The notes under the pieces were generated by a model. The model had not been told where the DNA came from. It saw only the letters and a list, made by a program, of their open reading frames with translations, and made no database searches. A DNA stretch of 64,000 nucleotides, from positions 1 through 64,000 of the forward strand of contig JAKMXF010000316.1 of NCBI GenBank assembly GCA_024704765.1. The letters are read 5' to 3'. Shown in pieces: positions 1 through 10,892 of this stretch; within the stretch, counting starts at the first letter, position 1; every line of letters begins with the position of its first letter. The translations under genes were made by a program, and so were the position numbers. The stretch comes from Oopsacas minuta (taxonomy: Eukaryota > Porifera > Hexactinellida > Lyssacinosida > Leucopsacidae).

Positions 1-3000
1 AGTAGAAAACATAGCATTCATCAGTTTTAAATTAGTACAACACACAATGTAATTAGCTGAACTGGGTATGTAATTCACAATCCGTTTCATAATTTCGCAC
101 ATAGAATTTGGAAAGTATGCTGTACAATGTATTAGCAGTTGATTTCAAGTGTTACAATACATGGCATACAATATAGTAGAAAACAGAGCATTCATCAGTT
201 TTTAATTAGGACAACCCACAATGTAATTAGCTGAACTAGGTATGTAATTCACAATCCGTTTCATAATTCCACGCATAGAATTTGTACAGTATGCTGTACA
301 ATGTATTAGCAGTTAATTTCAAGTGTTACAATACATGGCATGGAATATAGTAGAAAAGATACCATTCATCTGTTTTAATTAGTACAACACACAATGTAAT
401 TAGCTGAACTAGGTATGTAATTCACAATCCGTTTCATAATTCCACACATAGAATTTTGAAAGTATGCTGTACAAAGTATTACCAAGTTGTTTCAAATATT
501 CAAACATCTTTTCAAATATAAAGTACAAAACATTGGCATTCATCTCTGTTTGATTAGTGCAACATATAATGTAATTAGCTGAACTAGGTATGTAATTCTC
601 AATCCGTTTCATAATTCCACGCATACAATTTGTACAGTATGCTGTACAATGTATTAGCAGTTAATTTCAAGTGTTACAATACATGGCATACAATATAGTA
701 GAAAACATAGCATTCATCTGTTTTAATTAGTACAACACACAATGTAATTAGCTGAACTAGGTATGTAATTCTCAATCCGTTTCATAATTCCACGCATAGA
801 ATTTGTACAGTATGCTGCACAAAGTATTAGCACGTTGTTTCAAATATTCAAACATCTTGTCAAATATAAAGTACAAAACATTGGCATTCATATCTGTTTG
901 ATTAGTGCAACATATAATGTAATTAGCTGAACCAGGTATGTAATTCTCAATCCGTTTCATAATTCCACGGATAGAATTTGTACAGTATGCAGTACAATGT
1001 ATTAGCAGTTAATTTCAAGTGTTACAATACATAGCATACAATATAGTAGAAAACATAGCATTCATCTGTTTTTAATTAGTACAACACATAATGTAATTAG
1101 CTGAACTAGGTATGTAATTCACAATCCGTTTCATAATTCCGCACATAGAATTTGGAAAGTATGCTGTACAAAGTATTACCACGTTGTTTCAAATATTCAA
1201 ACATCTTGTCAAATATAAAGTACAAAACATTGGCATTCATCTCTGTTTGATTAGTACAACACATAATGGAATTAGCTGAACTAGGTATGTAATTCTCAAT
1301 CCGTTTTATAATTCCACGCATAGAATTTGTACAGTATGCTGTACAATGAATTAGCAGTTAATTTCAAGTGTTACAATACATGGCATAGAATATAGTAGAA
1401 AACATACCATTCATCTGTTTTAATTAGTACAACACACAATGTAATTAGCTGAACTAGGTATGTAATTCTCAATCCGTTTCATAATTCCACGCATAAAATT
1501 TGTACAGTATGCAGTACAATGTATTAGCAGTTAATTTCAAGTGTTACAATACATGGCATAGATTATATTAGAAAACATACCATTCATCTGTTTTAATTAG
1601 TACAACACACAATGTAAAAAGCTGAACTAGGTATGTAATTCACAATCCGTTTCATAAGTCCACACATAGAATTTGGAAAGTATGCTGTACAAAGTATTAC
1701 CACGTTGTTTCAAATATTCAAACATCTTGTCAAATATACAGTACAAAACATTGGCATTCATCTCTGTTTGATTAGTGCAACATATAATGTAATTAGCTGA
1801 ACTAGGTATGTAATTCTCAATCCGTTTCATAATTCCACACATAGAATTTGTACAGTATACTGTACAAAGTATTAGCAGTTGATTTCAAGTGTTACAATAC
1901 ATGGCATACAATATAGTAGAAAACATAGCATTCATCTGTTTTTAATTAGTACAACACATAATGTAATTAGCTGAACTAGGTATGTAATTCTCAATCCGTT
2001 TCATAATTCCACACATAGAATTTGGAAAGTATGCTGTAGAGAGTATTAGCAGTTCATTTCAAGTGTTACAATACATAGCATACAATATAGTAGAAAACAT
2101 AGCATTCATTTCTGTTGCATTAGTGTAACCTACATTGTTTTTTAGCTGAACTAGTTATGTAATTCTCAATCCGTTTCATAATTCCACAAATAGAATTTGG
2201 AAAGTATGCTGTACAAAGTGTTAGCCGTTAACTCCAAGTGTTACAATATAGCATACGTTATAGTAGAAAACATAGCATTCATGTCTGTTTGATTAGTACA
2301 AGATACTACGTAATTAGGTGATCTATGTGTATAATTTTCAATCCGTTTCATAATTCCATTCATGGAATTTGGAAAGTATGCTGTACAAAGTATCACCCGT
2401 CAATTTCAAGTGCTAAAATTTCAAGTAAACAGTCTAGTAGAAACATAACATTCATCTCTGTTTTATTACTACAACATATTATGTAACTCAATGAACTATG
2501 TATGTATTTCTCAATCCGTTTCATAATTCCACACATAGAATTTGGAAAGTATGCTGTACAAAGTATTACCAGTTAATTTCAAGTGTTCCAATACATAGCA
2601 TACAATATAGTAGAAAACATAGCATTCATCTCTGATTAATTAGTACAACATACAATGTAACTAGCTGAACTAGGTAGGTAATTCTCATCAGTTTCATAAT
2701 TCCACACATAGAATATGTAAATTATGCTGTACAGAGTATGTCCACGTTAGTTCAAATATCGAAACATGTTCTCTAATACCAAGTACAAAACATGGGATTC
2801 CTCTCAGTTTGATTAGTGTAACATACATTGTTTTTTAGCTGAACTAGGTATGTAATTCTCAATCCGTTTCATATTTCCACACATAGAATTTGGAAAGTAT
2901 GCTGTACAAAGTATTAGCCGTTAACTCCAAGTGTTACAATGTAGCATACGTTATAGTAGAAAACATAGCATTCATGTCTGTTTGATTAGTACAAGATACT

Positions 3001-4029
3001 ATGTAATTAGGTGATCTATGTGTATAATTTTCAATCCGTTTCATAATTCCATGCATGGAATTTGGAAAGTATACTGTACAAAGTATCACCCGTCAATTTC
3101 AAGTGCTAAAATTTCATGTAAACAGTATAGTAGAAACATAACATTCATCTCTGTTTTATTACTACAACATATTTTGTAACTCGATGAACTATGTATGTAT
3201 TTCTCAATCCGTTTCATAATTCCACACATAGAATTTCGAAGGTATACTGCACAAAGTATTACCCGTCAATTTTACGTGTTACAATTTATAGCATGTAATA
3301 TAGTAGATAACGTAACATTCATCTCTGTTTGATTAGTCCTACATACTACATAATTAGCTGAGCTATTTATGTAATTCTCAATCCGTTTCATAATTTTACA
3401 CATAGAATTTAGAAATTATACTATACAAAGTAGTAGCCGTTAATTCCAAGTGTTACAATATATAGCATACAATATTCTAGAATACATAGCATTCATGTCT
3501 GTTTGATTTGTACCAGATACTATGTAATTATCTGAACTACCCATGTATTTTTCAATCAGTTTCACACTTCTACTCATTGTATTGGGGAAGCACACTGAAC
3601 TATGTATTATCATTTACTTTCAAATGTCCCAACATATTCTCCAATACATAGTACAAAACATAGTATTCATCTCATTTTGACTAGTACAAGATACTAAGTA
3701 ATTCGCTGAACTATGTATCTCATTGTCTATCAGTTTCATCATTCCACACATAGACTTAGGAAATTCCACTGTACAAAGTTTGGCACTTAAATTCAAATGT
3801 CCCAATATATTCTCTAATACATTGTACATAACATAGCATTCATCTCAGTTTGGCTTGTACAAGATACTAACTAGTTTGCTGAAATATGTATATAGTTCTC
3901 AATCAGTTCCATTATTCCACACCTAGATTTGGAAATTCCACTGTACAAAGTATTAGCCTTAATTCCAAATGGTCCAACATCTCCCCTATAATTTAGTACA
4001 AAACATAGCATTCATCTTAATTTGATTTG
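1..4029. repeat. Satellite A tandem array, about 174-bp monomer
   Basis: The phrase tagctgaactaggtatgtaa recurs at about 54, 228, 402, 575, 749, 925, 1098, 1272, 1447, 1621, 1796 and 1971, so the period is about 174 bp. Monomers are well conserved to about 2100 and diverge progressively towards 4029. Two monomer subtypes alternate. One carries tgttacaatacatggcat; the other carries caaatattcaaacatct and occupies about 402-575, 749-925, 1098-1272 and 1621-1796. Because 174 is a multiple of three, one antisense reading frame stays open in the second subtype, but this follows from the repeat and is not a gene. The array runs off the left edge of the window. Confidence 0.95.
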
Positions 4030-4787
4030 TACCCTGTTGATAATCTAGAAAAAATATTATTTTCAGATGAGAGAATATTTTCTATCCAGGAGGCAACCAA
4101 CGTACAAAATTATCGTATCCTTGCATAATCTCCTTCCAAAGTCGACAAGAAGTACAGATATGTTAGCCGAATACAGAACCCTAAGTCGGTGATGGTTTGG
4201 GCAGGGGTGTCAAAAATGGGCCGGACACCCTTGGTCTTTCTCCACAAGGGGTAAATATCAATTCAATTAATTATCGAGAAATGCTTTTGGAGCCAGTATT
4301 GAAGAATATAGGCCGAGACATGTTCAAGGTACTTCATTTGTTTCCGAGCAAGACGGGACGCCAGCACACACTTCTAATGTTACCCAGTCAAGGTTGCATG
4401 ACAATTTTTCCTGGTTTTATAACCAAGGAAGAATGGCCTCCTTACAGTCCTGACCTAAACCCCATGGATTATTCTGTGTGGTCAATTCTCGAGACGAAAG
4501 CTTGTGTTAACTCTCACACAAGTATCAAGTCTTTGAAGAGGAAACTTTGCCAAGAGTGGACTAAAATTCCTCAAAAAACCCTCCATGCTGCTATTGAGGC
4601 GTTGCCAGATAGAATTACACATGTAATACAAAATGAGGGAGGCTATATTGAATAAACTTCGCGAATTATGTTTTGTCTCTGAATCATAAATTAGAACAAT
4701 AAATATCACTACCAAGCTAAATATATATATTGATAAGTACTAGTTTTTGCATGGGACAGAACTTAAAAACAACTCTGTAAATACTTT
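4030..4787 (+). pseudogene. maT-like (Tc1/mariner) transposon, 3' half with transposase C-terminus
   Basis: Translation gives the second half of a Tc1/mariner superfamily transposase. It contains ILFSDERIFSIQ (first catalytic Asp), SVMVWAG, QQDGTPAHTS (second Asp, in another frame) and EEWPPYSPDLNPMDYSVW (third Asp). The spacing between the second and third Asp is about 37 residues across a frameshift, which fits the DD37D maT family. The frameshift near 4340-4400 inactivates it. After the stop at 4653-4655 the terminal sequence atgggacagaacttaaaa leads to the element end near 4787, where satellite B begins. The left edge is an abrupt junction with satellite A in the middle of the gene. The 5' half lies inverted at 6413-6803. 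Confidence 0.8.
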
Positions 4788-6054
4788 GTATAGAACAATT
4801 TTCAATTCCCGTGTGTCGCTATTGTAAATTGAGTGGAAAAGTTATGTAAAGTAAGCTATTGTAGTGAAATGTTTGGAAATTTGAAACTAAGTATATACTC
4901 TTTGTATAGACCAGTATTTCAAACCACATCTGTCGCTTTGTAAATTGAGTGATAAAGCTTTGGATATTTATGTAATTCAGTGAATATGTTTTGACAATTG
5001 AAATTGACTGGAATCAATTTATATTCCTTAGTTTCGCCATTATCATGTGGCGAAATGTGATACTAACTGTATATAATCTGCATAGAATAGTATTACACTT
5101 AACACCTGTCACACTTGTAAATTGAGTGATATAGCTTTGTATATTCAAGTAATGCAGTGAATATGTTTTGACAACTGAAATTGAAGAACTCAATTTGTGT
5201 TGTTTTGTTTTACAATTAACATGTGGCGAAATGTGGTATTGACCATATATAATCTACATAGAACAGTATTTCACTTCACATCTGTCGCTCTTGATAATTG
5301 TGTGATATTGTTTTGTATATTCAAGTAATTCAGTGAATAAGTTTTGACAAATTGAAATTGACTGATATCAATTTGCGTTGTTTAGTTTCCCAATCATCAT
5401 GTAGCGAAAGTTTAATTCACTACATACTCTCTGTACAAACAATTTTAGCTTCAGATCTGTCGCTCTTGTAAATTGAGTGGGATAGCTTTGAATATTCAGG
5501 TGATGCAGTAAATATGTTTTGACAATTGAATTTGAAGAACTCACTTTATGTTGTATTGTTCTACAATTATCTTGTGGGCAAATTGATTTCAATATATACA
5601 CTTTGTGTGAAGAATTTGACTTCACATCTTTCGCTCTTGTAGACTGAGTGATATAACTTTGGATATTTAAGTAATTCAGTGACTACGTTTTGAGAATTGA
5701 AATTGACTGATATCAATTTGAGTTGTTAAGTTTCCCAATTTTCAAGGGGCGAAACTTGAAATCTCTACTTACTCTTTTTATTGATCAATTGTCAACTCAC
5801 GTGCGTTGCTCTTGAAAATTGAGTAGGAAAGCTTTGTGTAATTAAGTTATTTAGTCAATATGTTCTGACATATGAAAATGACTGAAATCAATTTGTGTTG
5901 TTTAGTTTCACAGTTATCATGCGGCGAAATGTGAAACTGACTATATATAATCTGCATAGCACAATATTTCACTTCACATCTGTCGGTCTTGTTAATTGTG
6001 AGATATGGCTTTGTATGCTTTAATATATACTTCAGAACATGACATTTCACTCAA
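4788..6054 (+). repeat. Satellite B tandem array, about 176-bp monomer
   Basis: The motif tgtcgctcttgtaaattgag, or a close variant, recurs at about 4929, 5105, 5281, 5457, 5629, 5805 and 5981, a period of about 176 bp. Each monomer also carries a tcatgtggcgaaatgtga block. I see no relationship to satellite A, although the monomer lengths are nearly the same. Copies differ by many substitutions. The array starts exactly at the terminal repeat of the maT-like fragment and ends where satellite A resumes. Confidence 0.9.
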
Positions 6055-6412
6055 TCCGATTATTAACAGATAAGAAGTGATTAGCTGAACTATTTAGATA
6101 ATTCTCAATCAGTTTCATAATTCCACACATAGAATTTTGAAACTACACTATACAAATTACTAGGAGTCAATTTCAAATGCCACAACATATTCCCTAATAT
6201 ATAGTTCAAAACATAGCATTCATCTCAATTTGATTAGTACAAGATACTAAGTGATTAGCTGAACTAGGTATATAATTCTCAATCAGTTTCCTAATTCCAC
6301 ACATAGAATTTTGAAAGTCCACTATGTAAAGTACAAGCACTTAATTTCAAATGTCCCAACATATTCCCTATAATATAGTACAAACATAACATTCATCTCA
6401 ATTTGATTAGTA
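6055..6412. repeat. Satellite A, two further diverged monomers
   Basis: The satellite A phrases ttagctgaactat, ttctcaatcagtttc and ttccacacatagaatttt recur twice about 180 bp apart in the same orientation as in 1-4029. The block ends at attagtacc, almost the same satellite position at which the first array stops at 4029. This supports a rearrangement joining both places. Confidence 0.85.
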
Positions 6413-6803
6413 CCGGCCCAACTCACCTTTCCATCTTGCCACCCTTTTTTCTTTACCAATTGAGAAAGGAAGTGTACCCTCTTACGCTTGAATGAACTCA
6501 TCCCTAAATCCCTTTTCACAATTTTATTCATAGCCCATCTTGATACTTTCAGATCTAGAGCCATTTTCCTCATGGAACATCTAGGATTTCGGCGAATTCT
6601 TTCGTAAATAATTCTTCAACTGCCGACCTCTCACGTTCCATCACTGATAAAATTGAAATTTCTCTACAATTGTACTCTGAAGCTGTATATTTATGTTAAA
6701 TACGGTATAATAAGGTAAACTAATAAGATATATCTAATGCAGAGACTCAGCATGGAAAATGGTTCTTAAGAATCATGGGACAGAACTTAAAAGCCACCCT
6801 GTA
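6413..6803 (-). pseudogene. maT-like transposon, 5' half with transposase N-terminus
   Basis: The minus strand encodes the second helix-turn-helix region of a Tc1/mariner transposase: KMALDLKVSRWAMNKIVK followed by a stretch ending LVKKKGW. The frame breaks off at about 6413, against satellite A. Moving right, the 5' untranslated part leads to a terminal repeat (atgggacagaacttaaaa) ending near 6803 at a TA, followed by satellite B in reverse orientation. Together with 4030-4787 this accounts for a whole element about 1.15 kb long. It is the same family as that fragment, because the terminal repeats are almost identical. Confidence 0.75.
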
Positions 6804-7080
6804 TACTGAGTTTCAACTTTCGCCACATGAGAACTGTGAAACAAAGCAACACAAATTGATTTCAGTCAATTTCATAGATCAAAACATATTCACTGCAATA
6901 CCTTATTATACAAAACTTTCCCCTCAATTTACAAGAGCGACACACGTGAAGTGTAATACTGTTCTATACAATGTAGATACAATTAGTTTCTGAATACCCA
7001 AGACAGATATTGTCAAATTGCATATTCTAAATTGATTTCAGTTAATGTCATAGTTCAAAACATATTCATTACAATTTGAA
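6804..7080 (-). repeat. Satellite B, inverted copy
   Basis: The reverse complement of satellite B appears here (caatttacaagagcgacaca, tttcgccacatgag, aaaacatattcactgcaata). About one and a half monomers are present, ending near 7080. The inverted orientation relative to 4788-6054 is part of the evidence for the inversion that split the maT-like element. Confidence 0.85.
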
Positions 7081-7081
7081 C

Positions 7082-8513
7082 GGAAGATTACAGTTCAATA
7101 CTTGGCCCTCAATCAGAGTGTTTCTTTTTCAATCAGCTTTCAATCAATAATATCGGATATCCTCGAGAATTTAGTTGATTCAAAGTTAGCTGTACCTACT
7201 AAAATTGTGAATCAAATACACTTACTCTCAAACTATCCAAGATTGAACATTCGACCAGATCTTTTCGACATCGCCAAAGAAATGCGCTCAAATTTCAGAT
7301 ATCCTATCTTACAACATTCACCAGATAATGAAGCTGTGTATTTGCTTATATTCAACAATCACCTCAATGCCCTAATGTTTCAAAGGGTATTACCCAATTT
7401 AGTAAATGTTATCCATCAGTTGGCAGATGCAAAGTCAGACCTAGCATCTTAAGTATTATTATTTTCATGTTAAAAAATATCGCTGAAGACCCATCAAGTG
7501 CCAAGAAAAAAATTGATAACCTAAATATAGGTAGTTGTGATCTAGCTCCAGATTGTCCAGAATTTGACAGTATTTCTTTAGCAACGCAAGCATATTTCAG
7601 TAATACATATAACATCCAATATTGAGCCTCATATTTTGGCAGAATCTAATCATCAAGATATGGTATTATATATCTTGTGTGATGAAATTTTTCTTTCACT
7701 TCCGATTGAAACAATTACCCATATGCACCTTTGAATTTATTTGGCATGATTATGAGAGATTTTTCACTTCAAATGCTGTTTAATCGCTATATTAGTTCTC
7801 AATGTTTTCAAAATCCTGACACCTTTAAAGAAAAATCTAAGGTACTCGCTCCCCCATTCCATAATGATGATAATCATGATATTCTAGATTTAGCATATAC
7901 TCGTTATCTAATTGACCCTTTTGATTGCCTGCTCGATACATCTTCCATGGAATCCAACAGCTTTCATAAATTGTTACGTAATTCATTCACATCTCATCAA
8001 AAGTTCACTTCTAAATGGACGGGTGGTTTGGGACCAAAGGTTATCATGGTCTATCTGGCACAAGATATGTATTCAAAGCAGATAATATGTTAGTCCTTTT
8101 ATCTGATTTTTTCACATCTAGCTTTCCTATCCATAGACTAATTTCTCCATCTAATTGTAAAGGCTATAATCTTATGATAATCTTTGATCAAATACATCAT
8201 GACGGTATGAAATCTGGAACTGTTATAGGTACACATTCATCGTCGGTTATTGTAGGTTTACTGAGCATTCTAGATGATGATATTATAGTTACTAATACCG
8301 TTTCCAGTAAATAAAGGTAAAATAGTACAAGGCTTGACCTCCATACTTGAGTGCTTGCTCAAAGAGGGATATTCGGTATATAAGTCTATTGAAACTCTGA
8401 ATGCTAACTATTTTATATCAAATCAAAGAAGTTTATCCTGTGATAAAGGAATGCCAACTCAATTACAAAGTACTTCTCTATCTTATGGCTTAGGTTATCT
8501 ACAATTAATATAA
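7082..8513 (+). pseudogene. Decayed gene of unknown identity
   Basis: Four or five consecutive plus-strand open segments in different frames read as one protein of roughly 460 residues. The first runs 7102-7452 (includes NYPRLNIRPDLFDIAKEMR). A second covers about 7453-7625, a third 7731-8090, a fourth 8015-8314, and a last ends in SYGLGYLQLI with a stop at 8511-8513. Each switch needs only a small indel, so this looks like a once continuous coding region. No catalytic motif, signal peptide or clear membrane segment is visible, and I do not recognise the family. It lies between satellite B and Tigger copy 1. It could be a transposon or viral structural gene remnant, or a host pseudogene. Confidence 0.45.
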
Positions 8514-8981
8514 ATTGATACCCGATCGTTCTACAGTAATCCATTTTAGGATATATTGATGCATATCTACATTGTGGATTTATTCATATTTTCCGTATTT
8601 CAGACTTTTGTTGTATGTTTCAACTATAATAAAATGTATTGTCTAACTCAAATGCATCATTCTACATGAAAAGCTCTTCTACACAAGACACTAAGATGTT
8701 AGATTGTAAATTGAACGTAGGTTCGTGATTTTGATTGATTAACATTGGAAACATTTGACAACATGAGGTTGTCAAATGTTTTGCTTACTGCTTCGGCCAG
8801 CCCACAATCAGCCTATTCGTTGTGAGAATGCAATATACACTGGCAAGCCATTTTATAATTTTTACCATAGTCACATCTTTCTCTTATACAAGTAGTACAA
8901 GAATTGATCATACCTTTTGGGGAAAAAGACTAAACGAGTATTACTGGGTATAAACATTTGACAATAATATATTCTATAGTA
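8514..8981. other. AT-rich spacer, no gene seen
   Basis: Many stops in all frames and no family similarity seen. It contains the hairpin at 8749-8781 and ends at the TA target (8980-8981) of Tigger copy 1. Confidence 0.5.
8749..8781. repeat. Perfect 14-bp inverted repeat with 5-nt loop
   Basis: The left arm aaacatttgacaac (8749-8762) and its exact reverse complement gttgtcaaatgttt (8768-8781) flank a 5-base loop. A partial third copy of the arm (aaacatttgacaa) occurs at 8953-8965. No poly-U tail or coding context suggests a terminator. It may be the end of an eroded small element. Confidence 0.7.
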
Positions 8982-9150
8982 CAGTACACTCCCGCTGACC
9001 GGGACACCGTCGTAGTGGACATCTTCCCGGAAATGTGGTTCCATCCCACACAAATGCTTCCCTCATACCGAAACGAATCTCGCTTACCGGGACACCAAAT
9101 TCCCCTAGATCTTTGGTATGTACTGATCTCTGTTTTAGTGTTTCACTTTC

Positions 9151-10727
9151 ATGGCCCATAAGTCGCAACCCAAGTACGCTCTACTGACGTATGAGCAGCA
9201 CAAGGCAGTTCTAGACATGCTGGAGCAGCCTGGTAGTAGTCATCGCAAGGTGGCTGAGCACTTCGAAGTGGGTAAGAGCTCTATTGAGAGGATAAAAAAG
9301 AACAAGAATGAAGTGCGGCAGGCTGCATTAAAGCTTGGCTCCAAACGCAAGCGCATGAAAGTGGAAGCTAAGTACAAAGAAATCGAGGAGGTGGTATTGG
9401 AATTTCTAAGACTGGCGCGTGAACAAGGTGAGGCGCTCACCGGTCCTATGCTAGACCAATTGGCTGAGGAGAAGGCTCGCGAGCTCGGACTGGAGGATTT
9501 CAAAGCCTCTGAAGGATGGCTATCTCGCCTGAAAGACAGGCACAGGATCTCGGCTAAGGTTGTTTCTGGAGAAGCCAAGGGTGTCAATCTCCTCACTGTG
9601 GAGAACTGGAAGGATGAGTTTAGGGAGATCATCATGGGTTACAAGGAGGAGGACATTTATAACACTGATGAGACTGGACTATTTTTCAAGACGTGCTCGA
9701 AGAAATCTTTGACGTTCCAGGGTGACACTGCCCATGGCAAAAAGAAGTTCAAAGACAGAGTTACCCTCCTCCTCACCTGCTCATGGTCCGGCGAAAAGAT
9801 GAAACCTACCCTGATAGGGAAGAGCGAGAAGCCGAGGGCTCTGAAGGATGCGGATATGAAGAGGATTCCGGTCCACTATCGAGCACAGAAATCTTCATGG
9901 AAGACTGGCCAACTATTCACTGACTTCCTGTAGTGGTTTGACACAGAAGTGGGGAAGAAGGAGCAAAACAGGGAAGTTCTGCTGTTTATGGATAATGCCA
10001 GTGTGCATAATTCTGCTGCCGATAACGTCCCGTTGAAGCATACCAAGGTTGTGTTGCCCCCAAAAACATAACGAGCTGTACTCAACCGCTCGATGCTCGG
10101 GCAATTCAGATTTTCAAGCTGTTGTACAGAAAAAGCCTCTACCATCACGTGCTTTACTAACTCAAGCAGAAGTTCCAGAACGAGAACTCTGAAGATCCCT
10201 ACAAGATCATCAGTATTGTACTCGTGATATGCTGGGCCACGAGGGCTTGGAAACAAGTACAGTTGAGGACTATTTCTAGGTGCTTCTCTAAATGTGGGTT
10301 CATGCGGAACGAGGGTCCAGTAGCCAATTGGCATGCCAGAGGTTACATTGGAGGAGCTTGAGCTACAGGGCATGGAGGTTGCTGATGCCGGGATTGTCTT
10401 TGCACCTACGAAGACAATCATGCAGGTGGTGGAGGAGGCTATGACGACTGTTGGCAAGGTGAGGGAGGAGGATCCGCAAGAAACCGACTGTGAGGATGAG
10501 TGGCCACACCTGTTCCGTCCTATGCCTCGGCCGCGCAAGCCATCAAAACTCTCCTGCTGTACGCTACGGGTCGAGGTGGTGTGGGAATCCTGAACGGATC
10601 GATGGACCTCGATGCCTATGAAGAGCTCGTGCGTGGTCGCAGGGTATCCAAGTTTGTGCGGACCAAGATATCTGCCTTCGCTCCCAAATCCCCGACGCCT
10701 CAGATTATCTTGGATATGATGGATTAG
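9151..10727 (+). pseudogene. Tigger/pogo transposase (CENP-B type HTH, DDE), disabled
   Basis: The frame opens at 9151 with a CENP-B-like N-terminal helix-turn-helix (HRKVAEHFEVGKSSIERIKK) and a second DNA-binding domain around residues 60-135 (ASEGWLSRLKDRHRIS). The DDE domain begins with NTDETGLFF. The frame stops at TAG 9931-9933, then continues through LLFMDNASVH to TAA 10158-10160. Further frameshifts occur near 10330 and 10520 before the C-terminal stop at 10725-10727. Copy 2 carries these same lesions. Copy 1 also has a private 1-bp loss near 10055, where copy 2 reads VVFFPKNTTSCTQPLD with the third Asp 33 residues after the second. The protein would cut and join its own terminal repeats; this version cannot be made whole. 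Confidence 0.92.
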
Positions 10728-10892
10728 GATTCATTTTCGATGATATATAGTTGAGCAGACATATTACGCAGCTCAGACTTGTTAACTACTATGTTTGCTG
10801 GTTTGATCTTGCAATAGTGATGTGTTATTCGCTGTGGCGGACACTCCCTCTTACTAAGACACTTCCACTTACTGGGACATCTTGGCCAAATC

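Noticed and set aside
409-1842. Four similar 71/62-residue antisense frames in satellite A
   Set aside because: They recur once per certain 174-bp monomers because the monomer length is divisible by three. They run from monomer to monomer without start context or family motif, so they are repeat artefacts.
8749-8781. Intrinsic transcription terminator
   Set aside because: The hairpin has no following T-run of the required form, is not next to a gene end, and the context is eukaryotic.
9240-10538. Long minus-strand frames opposite Tigger transposase (also 54846-56145)
   Set aside because: They are antisense to a recognised transposase and have Ser-rich shadow composition. The copies at both loci merely reflect the duplicated Tigger sequence.
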